From assembly GCA_007118555.1 (NCBI GenBank), contig SKRJ01000149.1:1-9309 (forward strand): a stretch of 9,309 nt of DNA, in the 5' to 3' direction. The DNA comes from Anaerolineae bacterium (GTDB lineage Bacteria; Chloroflexota; Anaerolineae; UBA1429). The position numbers were made by a program, and so were the translations under genes. A model generated the notes under the pieces. It saw nothing but the letters and a program-made list of their open reading frames with translations, was not told the DNA's origin and did no database searches. Below, one piece after another: positions 5,251 through 9,309 of the stretch; the stretch's first letter is position 1, and every line of letters begins with the position of its first letter.

Positions 5251-6051
5251 CTACACACTTGGTTCCTGCTCGACCACGGAGGACTGTCGTGCGCGCCGCA
5301 CAAGGCCGATGACCACGCCAACAGCTACGATCACGGCGGCTATGCTGACAAAGAGATCGAGATACGCGTACTCGGGCTGTGGACCGAGGTTCACAGCGAT
5401 GCCGGCGAACGCCCACACGAACACCAGGCCAAAGGCCGCGTCGCGCCGCCAGATGGCGCCCAGCAGGCCCAGGACCGTGGCGATGGTGACCATCAGCACG
5501 AACCAGTACTGCGGCCCCAGAATGTTGCCGGGCAGGTAGCCGTCAAAGCCCGAGGCCACCAGGGCCACCGAGACGTTGGCGACCGTGGCCACCGAGATCC
5601 AGCCGAGATAGATGCTGAACGGCACCCGTACCAGCCAATGCTCGCCCATGGCGGCCGGCGTGCGGCCAATGCCCAGACGCTCATAGATCACGATCAGGGT
5701 GATCAAGATGCCCAGCATGACGGCCACCGAGAGCCAGAACAGTTCGTATCCCCAAAAGAACAACCAGGCCGCGTTGAGCACGGCATTGATGGCGAACCAG
5801 GGTCCGATGCGCCTGACCACCCGGTCGGCCTCGGGCGCGTTACGCGCCTGGTACGCGGCAAAGGCGATCAAGCCCACATAGATCACGCCCCAGATGCTAA
5901 ACACATAGCCAGCCGGGGTAAACAGGGTTGGAAAGCGGTCCGACACTTCGGCTGTCGGCTGCCCGCCGATCACGTCGGTGACGGAAGCGAGGGCGTTGGC
6001 GCCCAGCATGATCAACAGGGTGATGATATTCGCGATGCGCAATGCTTTCAT
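5251..6051 (-). CDS. TspO/MBR-family-like membrane protein (tryptophan-rich, enlarged)
   Basis: 266-residue integral membrane protein. Core motifs resemble the TspO/MBR (translocator protein) family: FTPAGYVFSIWGVIYVGLIAF (44-64), NAVLNAAWLFFWGYELFW (89-106) and RVPFSIYLGWISVATVANVS (142-161). Ten Trp residues (54, 85, 96, 100, 106, 139, 151, 183, 201, 213) fit the label tryptophan-rich sensory protein. Classic bacterial TspO is near 160 residues with five helices. This one has an extra N-terminal helix (about 7-23) and extra C-terminal helices (about 205-221 and 231-251), so roughly seven or more. Family members bind porphyrins and affect tetrapyrrole and stress physiology; for this long subgroup the function is unproven. 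ATG 6051 has GAGAGGA at 6057-6063, 5 bases upstream. It is the last gene of a three-gene operon, 90 bases after the DUF1475 gene. Confidence 0.85.
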   Translation of the reverse strand: MKALRIANIITLLIMLGANALASVTDVIGGQPTAEVSDRFPTLFTPAGYVFSIWGVIYVGLIAFAAYQARNAPEADRVVRRIGPWFAINAVLNAAWLFFWGYELFWLSVAVMLGILITLIVIYERLGIGRTPAAMGEHWLVRVPFSIYLGWISVATVANVSVALVASGFDGYLPGNILGPQYWFVLMVTIATVLGLLGAIWRRDAAFGLVFVWAFAGIAVNLGPQPEYAYLDLFVSIAAVIVAVGVVIGLVRRARQSSVVEQEPSV

Positions 6052-6071
6052 AGAGATCCTCTCTTTCAGCG

Positions 6072-6090
6072 TGCAGCTAACGGGGCTGCA
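6072..6090 (-). repeat. Small hairpin upstream of the TspO-like ribosome binding site
   Basis: TGCAGC (6072-6077) and GCTGCA (6085-6090) are perfect 6-bp arms with a 7-base loop, about 9 bases upstream of the Shine-Dalgarno site. It may influence translation or mark a processing point; the evidence is the repeat alone. Confidence 0.35.
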
Positions 6091-6141
6091 GTAGGGGACG
6101 GATGCTAACCTCGCATGCCATCCTTGGGACCTGGTTGTCGA

Positions 6142-6513
6142 CTATCGCGTTTCGCCTTGCGGCGCAGCACTCACGGTCTGATAGGCGGGCGCGCGGGCGC
6201 CCATCCATACGGTCTCCCAGTTGCCATCGGCGCGGTACAGGGCCAGGAGCATGTAAAGGGCCCCGGCCCAGAACCCCAACACCATCATCAGCACCACCCA
6301 TACGGCCGCTGTTATGGGCCGCCGCTCCCGATAGACGATCCAGATCGAAAAGAGCGCAAAGCCCGCGTACAGGTCTACCAGCGACACGATGCCCCAGGGC
6401 AGGGCGGTGATCACGGCGCCCTCGGCCCCGAGATCCCCTGCGGTGAACCCATTCACCAGCGCGCCCGTCATGGCCAGCAGCGCGATCCAGGCAATCGCCT
6501 TGGCAACTCTCAT
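6142..6513 (-). CDS. DUF1475-like small membrane protein
   Basis: 123-residue hydrophobic protein, probably with three membrane helices at about 7-22, 42-61 and 68-92. The core PWGIVSLVDLYAGFALFSIWIVYRE (39-63) followed by AAVWVVLMMVLGFWAGALYMLLAL (69-92) matches my memory of DUF1475, a family of unknown function also found in plants. The C-terminal 30 residues are polar and probably cytoplasmic. ATG 6513 has AAGGAG seven bases upstream on the minus strand. It lies 45 bases after the DUF1295 gene and 90 bases before the TspO-like gene, in the middle of the operon. No catalytic residues are evident. A structural or partner role to one of its neighbours is an inference. Confidence 0.82.
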   Translation of the reverse strand: MRVAKAIAWIALLAMTGALVNGFTAGDLGAEGAVITALPWGIVSLVDLYAGFALFSIWIVYRERRPITAAVWVVLMMVLGFWAGALYMLLALYRADGNWETVWMGARAPAYQTVSAAPQGETR

Positions 6514-6558
6514 GGTTCATCTCCTTTTCCACAGATGCAGCACCAGTCTGTCAGTCGC

Positions 6559-7350
6559 TTAGCTCGATCGCTCTTTGGGCGGCATGGGTATAAAGGCGCT
6601 GGTGCGCTCAATATACTCTTTATACTGAGGCTTGGTCTCGGTCAGGGACTTTTCCAGCAGGGCCACGCCCGACACCTTGAGCAGCAGGCCGGTCATGATC
6701 AGCGGCGCAAAGATCGTCCACCAGGCGCTGGCCGCCAGGGCGATCAGGTAAAAGCCCCACCACTGGGTGGCATCGCCGAAATAGTTGGGGTGGCGGGTAT
6801 AGCGCCACACGCCGGTGTCCAGCACGCGCCCCTTGTTCGCCGGATTCGCCTTGAAGCGGGCCATCTGCCAATCGCCCACCGCCTCGAAAAAGAACCCCAC
6901 GGCCCACACGACCAGGCCCACGAAATCGAGCCAGATGAGCCGGTCCGGCGTGGGCGACATCTGCGCGCCCAACAGAGGCGCCGAGATGATCCATAGCAGT
7001 ACGCCCTGCAGCAGGAACACGTTGAATAGGCTGCGCCACCACCAAGAGTCACCCGCCTCTCTGCGCCACTTGGCATAACGAAAGTCCTCTGGCTTGCCCC
7101 AGTTCCGCCACAAAATATAGAGGGATAGCCGCAGCCCCCAGATGGTGACGATGGTCAGCAGCAGGATCTTGCGCCCGGCAAAGCCCTCGGGCGTCAGGAC
7201 GTGATAGAGCCAGGCGCTCACGACAAAGCCCGCCCCCCAAAAGATGTCCACGATGCTGCTGTTCTTGACGATCAGGCTGATGACCCAGATCAGGATCATA
7301 TAGAGCAAGATCATGATTCCGCCGGTCAGATAGGGGCCCAGAAAATACAT
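6559..7350 (-). CDS. DUF1295 family membrane protein (steroid 5-alpha-reductase-like)
   Basis: 263-residue polytopic membrane protein of the DUF1295 / 3-oxo-5-alpha-steroid 4-dehydrogenase-like group. Diagnostic stretches are KNSSIVDIFWGAGFV (29-43), FFFEAVGDWQMARFK (153-167) and, most clearly, the C-terminal block DTGVWRYTRHPNYFGD (178-193) followed by WWGFYLIAL. The last resembles the NADPH-binding region of sterol reductases and isoprenylcysteine methyltransferases. The start is set at ATG 7350, which has GGAGG at 7359-7363 and begins MYFLGPYLTGGIM; the open frame extends to 7446 but that part is unconserved and crosses the promoter. It is the first gene of the operon with DUF1475 and TspO-like genes. 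DUF1295 genes are known in proteobacterial photooxidative-stress clusters linked to fatty acid modification. The substrate here is unknown. Confidence 0.9.
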   Translation of the reverse strand: MYFLGPYLTGGIMILLYMILIWVISLIVKNSSIVDIFWGAGFVVSAWLYHVLTPEGFAGRKILLLTIVTIWGLRLSLYILWRNWGKPEDFRYAKWRREAGDSWWWRSLFNVFLLQGVLLWIISAPLLGAQMSPTPDRLIWLDFVGLVVWAVGFFFEAVGDWQMARFKANPANKGRVLDTGVWRYTRHPNYFGDATQWWGFYLIALAASAWWTIFAPLIMTGLLLKVSGVALLEKSLTETKPQYKEYIERTSAFIPMPPKERSS

Positions 7351-7358
7351 GCTGTCTC

Positions 7359-7363
7359 CCTCC
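7359..7363 (-). promoter_or_regulatory. Shine-Dalgarno site fixing the DUF1295 start
   Basis: GGAGG on the minus strand, 8 bases upstream of ATG 7350. It chooses this start over the in-frame Met codons further upstream, the farthest of which (7446) lies upstream of the predicted transcription start near 7411. Confidence 0.7.
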
Positions 7364-7417
7364 ATGTCACAATGCGAGCGACCATCGTACGGCGGCCCGC
7401 GTACCTCAGCCTTATCC

Positions 7418-7446
7418 ATTATAAGGTGCCGTGAGCCATTTGGCAC
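7418..7446 (-). promoter_or_regulatory. Promoter of the DUF1295-DUF1475-TspO operon, with a possible operator
   Basis: A perfect TATAAT (7418-7423, minus strand) lies 67 bases before ATG 7350; transcription would start near 7411. At 16 to 18 bases upstream there is no good -35 hexamer. An inverted repeat GTGCC-N11-GGCAC (7426-7430 and 7442-7446) covers the spacer and -35 region instead. This could be the site of an activator or repressor; that is inference. Confidence 0.5.
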
Positions 7447-7504
7447 TGTACATCCGTTCAGTTCTGTCCTAGATTCCCGTCCGTATTGTCGATGCTGTCA
7501 GGGG

Positions 7505-7540
7505 TTCCACCGGCTCATGTTTTCTGCTACACTTGGCGTA
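7505..7540 (+). promoter_or_regulatory. Extended -10 promoter giving a leaderless hydrolase transcript
   Basis: TGCTACACT at 7525-7533 is an extended -10 element (TGn plus TACACT at 7528-7533). The expected start of transcription, seven bases past the -10, is A7540, which is the A of the ATG. The -35 region (TTCCAC, 7505-7510) is poor, as often seen with extended -10 promoters. No Shine-Dalgarno lies before the ATG, which supports a leaderless message. Confidence 0.55.
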
Positions 7541-8316
7541 TGAGAGCAAACCTCCGTCATCGTTGGCTCTGGTTGTTGCTGGCCTTGCTTGTGCTCTTGG
7601 CCGGCGGTTTTGTGCTGTGGGCGCTCACCGGGCCCAGCGCCGGGCCGGATGCCCTGGCCGCCCTGGAGGGCGATACCCGGGTTGTGGTGGAGCAGGGAGC
7701 CTGGCTCACGTTCGCTCCGAGAGACAGCGAGCCCACTGTGGGGCTGATCCTCTACCCCGGCGGGCGGGTCGATGCGCGCGCCTATGCGCCGCTGGCCCGC
7801 GAGATCGCCGCGGAGGGCTATCGCGTCGTCATTGTCCCCATGCCCCTGCGGCTGGCGGTCCTGGCTCCCGACCGGGCGACAGAAGTCATGGCAGCGTTTC
7901 CTACCGTGACCCAATGGGCCCTGGGCGGGCATTCGCTGGGGGGCGCCATGGCGGCCCGCTATGCGTACCGCCATGCGGCACGCCATGCGGCCCTCCATCC
8001 GGATCCAGTGGCGGGCCTGGTGCTGTGGGCCTCGTATCCGGCGGCCACCGATGATCTGAGCGCACGTACCCTGGCGGTGACCTCGATCTATGGCACGCGC
8101 GATGGCCTTGCCACGGTGGACGATATCCAGGCCTCCCGCGAGCTGTTGCCGGCAGATACGGTGTTTGTCGCTATCGAGGGCGGCAATCATGCCGGATTCG
8201 GTGACTATGGCCCGCAATCGGGTGATCTTCCCGCAACCATCTCGGTCGAAGAGCAGCAGCGTCAGATCGTGACTGCAACGGTGGCCCTGCTGCGCGCGCT
8301 ATCCATGTCTCATTGA
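7540..8316 (+). CDS. Membrane-anchored alpha/beta hydrolase
   Basis: 258-residue serine hydrolase of the alpha/beta-hydrolase fold (Abhydrolase_5-like). Residues 8-28 are a single hydrophobic helix after a basic N-terminus, an uncleaved anchor or signal peptide, so the catalytic domain should lie outside the cytoplasmic membrane. The oxyanion-loop strand is VGLILYPGGRVDARAY (67-82). The nucleophile elbow is GGHSLGG with S132, and the likely acid and base are D188 (YGTRDGL) and H217 (GGNHAGFGDYG). Just after the elbow, RHAA is repeated in tandem (144-151). The start at 7540 is preferred over 7486 because the latter lacks a ribosome site and adds residues with no signal character, while a -10 element sits six bases before ATG 7540. 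The stop is 37 bases before the glycosidase gene. The substrate is unknown. Confidence 0.87.
   Translation: MRANLRHRWLWLLLALLVLLAGGFVLWALTGPSAGPDALAALEGDTRVVVEQGAWLTFAPRDSEPTVGLILYPGGRVDARAYAPLAREIAAEGYRVVIVPMPLRLAVLAPDRATEVMAAFPTVTQWALGGHSLGGAMAARYAYRHAARHAALHPDPVAGLVLWASYPAATDDLSARTLAVTSIYGTRDGLATVDDIQASRELLPADTVFVAIEGGNHAGFGDYGPQSGDLPATISVEEQQRQIVTATVALLRALSMSH
7969..7992 (+). repeat. In-frame 12-base tandem repeat inside the hydrolase gene
   Basis: Two copies of CGCCATGCGGCN lie head to tail and encode RHAA-RHAA (residues 144-151). They differ only in the last base. A short slippage duplication is likely. Confidence 0.7.
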
Positions 8317-8353
8317 CCCTGACATTCATTCCTGCCCGTGAAAGGAACCGATC

Positions 8354-9309
8354 ATGACTGACTACTATCGCTACAACCGTTGGCCCAAAAGGATCCGCCG
8401 CCGTGCCAAAGACCTTGTCAAGGAGATGACCCTTGAGGAAAAGGTGGGGCAGATGGTGCAATCCATCCGCTCGGACGATATCGACGAGCAGATCCGTTCG
8501 GGCGCCGTCGGCTCGGTTCTGAGCCTTACAGACCGCCACGAGGTGAGCCGCCTGCAGAGAATCGCTGTGGAGGAGAGCCGTCTGGGCATTCCCCTCATCT
8601 TTGGCCTGGACGTGATCCATGGCCAGAATACGATCTTTCCCGTTCCCCTGGCCCAGGCTTGCACCTTTAACCCCGATCTGATCGAGGAGGCCGCTCGCGT
8701 GGCCGCTGCCGAGGCTGCGGTCGCAGGCGTAGACTGGATCTTTGCGCCGATGGTCGACGTCTGCCGCGATCCCCGTTGGGGCCGTGTGGTCGAGGGACCC
8801 GGTGAGGATCCCTTCCTGGGCTCGTTCCTGGCCGAGGCTCAGGTGCGCGGCTATCAGACCAAGAACCTGCCCGGCGGCAAGCGCATTGTGGCTTGCCCCA
8901 AGCACTATGTGGCCTATGGCGCCGCCGAGGGCGGTCGGGACTATAACACGACCGACATGTCCGAACGGAGGCTGCGCGATGTGTATCTTCCGCCCTTCCG
9001 GGCCGCCTTTGCGCAGGGCGCCGGCACCACCATGGCCGCTTTTAACGATCTCGGGGGCGTTCCGACGAGCGGTAACCCCCTGACGTTGGGGACCATCCTG
9101 CGTGACGAGTGGGAGTGGGACGGCGTTGTCGTCAGTGACTATAACTCGGTCGGCGAACTGGTGCCTCATGGGTTTGCGGCCGATCTTCAAGAGGCCGCCG
9201 AAAAAGCGGTGTTGGCGGGCGTCGATATGGACATGATGTCCTATGCCTATGCGCGCCATCTGGCCGAACTGGTCCGCGAGGGCGTGGTCAAGGAAAAGGT
9301 GCTGGATCG
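8354..9309 (+). CDS. bglX: Glycoside hydrolase family 3 beta-glucosidase (BglX-like), 5' part
   Basis: The first 318 codons of a family 3 glycosidase; the frame is open at the window end. BglX-type enzymes remove beta-linked glucose from oligosaccharide ends by a retaining mechanism. The order of motifs matches the N-terminal TIM barrel: LEEKVGQMVQ (28-36), GIPLIFGLDVIHG (78-90), FAPMVDVCRDPRWGRVVEGPGEDP (130-153), CPKHYVAYGAAEGGRDYNTTDMS (181-203), and VVSDYNSVGEL (259-269), where D262 is the expected nucleophile. The similarity to E. coli BglX is strong through this whole stretch. Unlike E. coli BglX, there is no signal peptide: the protein begins MTDYYRYNRWPKRIRRRAKD, so a cytoplasmic location is likely. 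ATG 8354 has AAGGA at 8342-8346. It sits 37 bases after the hydrolase stop with no promoter seen between, so co-transcription is plausible. The second domain with the acid/base is outside the window. Confidence 0.95.
   Translation, partial: MTDYYRYNRWPKRIRRRAKDLVKEMTLEEKVGQMVQSIRSDDIDEQIRSGAVGSVLSLTDRHEVSRLQRIAVEESRLGIPLIFGLDVIHGQNTIFPVPLAQACTFNPDLIEEAARVAAAEAAVAGVDWIFAPMVDVCRDPRWGRVVEGPGEDPFLGSFLAEAQVRGYQTKNLPGGKRIVACPKHYVAYGAAEGGRDYNTTDMSERRLRDVYLPPFRAAFAQGAGTTMAAFNDLGGVPTSGNPLTLGTILRDEWEWDGVVVSDYNSVGELVPHGFAADLQEAAEKAVLAGVDMDMMSYAYARHLAELVREGVVKEKVLD

Noticed and set aside
5248..6108. 286-codon plus-strand frame opposite the TspO-like gene
   Set aside because: The product is His/Asp/Gly-rich antisense of a membrane protein with clear Trp-rich motifs; no ribosome site.
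7351..7446. Longer N-terminus for the DUF1295 protein
   Set aside because: It would cross the TATAAT box and the leader. The added 32 residues are polar and unconserved, and ATG 7350 has a good ribosome site.
8171..9259. 362-codon minus-strand frame across the hydrolase end and the glycosidase
   Set aside because: The plus-strand glycosidase has every family 3 motif in order; the minus frame is a compositional shadow without motifs.

Overview
The window is high-GC bacterial DNA (third codon positions mostly G or C) in which most genes have Shine-Dalgarno sites and several have TATAAT-like -10 boxes. The gene set (a tungsten- or molybdenum-type aldehyde oxidoreductase with MoaD-like partners, a NatA/NatB-type ABC exporter, a BglX-like glycosidase, and DUF1295, DUF1475 and TspO-like membrane proteins) would fit a Chloroflexota-like or similar environmental high-GC bacterium. 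There is no rRNA or marker gene, so this placement is a weak inference.

Layout. (1) 19-327 (+): small coiled-coil, acidic-tailed protein of unknown function, followed by a hairpin terminator. (2) 513-2230 (+): two-gene ABC-2 exporter operon, ATPase then permease, with an ATGA stop/start overlap and a candidate promoter at 443-471. (3) 4864 down to 2396 (-): aldehyde ferredoxin oxidoreductase (AOR) family enzyme, then a MoaD-like sulfur carrier with a Gly-Gly-Gly end, then a second MoaD-like beta-grasp protein without that end. The gap after the AOR gene is full of inverted repeats, and a TATAAT promoter lies about 130 bases upstream of the AOR start. (4) 7350 down to 5251 (-): three membrane-protein genes, DUF1295 (steroid-reductase-like), DUF1475 and an enlarged TspO/MBR-like protein, ending in a cluster of hairpins. 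(5) 7540-8313 (+): membrane-anchored alpha/beta hydrolase, divergent from group 4, apparently transcribed as a leaderless mRNA. (6) 8354 to the window end (+): first 318 codons of a family 3 glycoside hydrolase.

How genes may work together. The ABC pair should form one transporter. In the AOR operon, the Gly-tailed MoaD-like protein could supply sulfur for the pterin cofactor of the oxidoreductase. The tail-less paralogue cannot do this chemistry in the usual way and may be an accessory or structural partner. The DUF1295-DUF1475-TspO trio looks like a membrane lipid or tetrapyrrole/stress module, which is inference from family associations. The most notable items are the paired MoaD-like proteins beside the AOR, the DUF1295-DUF1475-TspO operon, and two promoters whose predicted first transcribed base coincides with a start codon.

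No tRNA, rRNA, CRISPR array, insertion sequence or transposase was seen. The only stretch over 300 bases without a gene is 4865-5250, which holds the AOR promoter and leader and the hairpin cluster ending the TspO operon.
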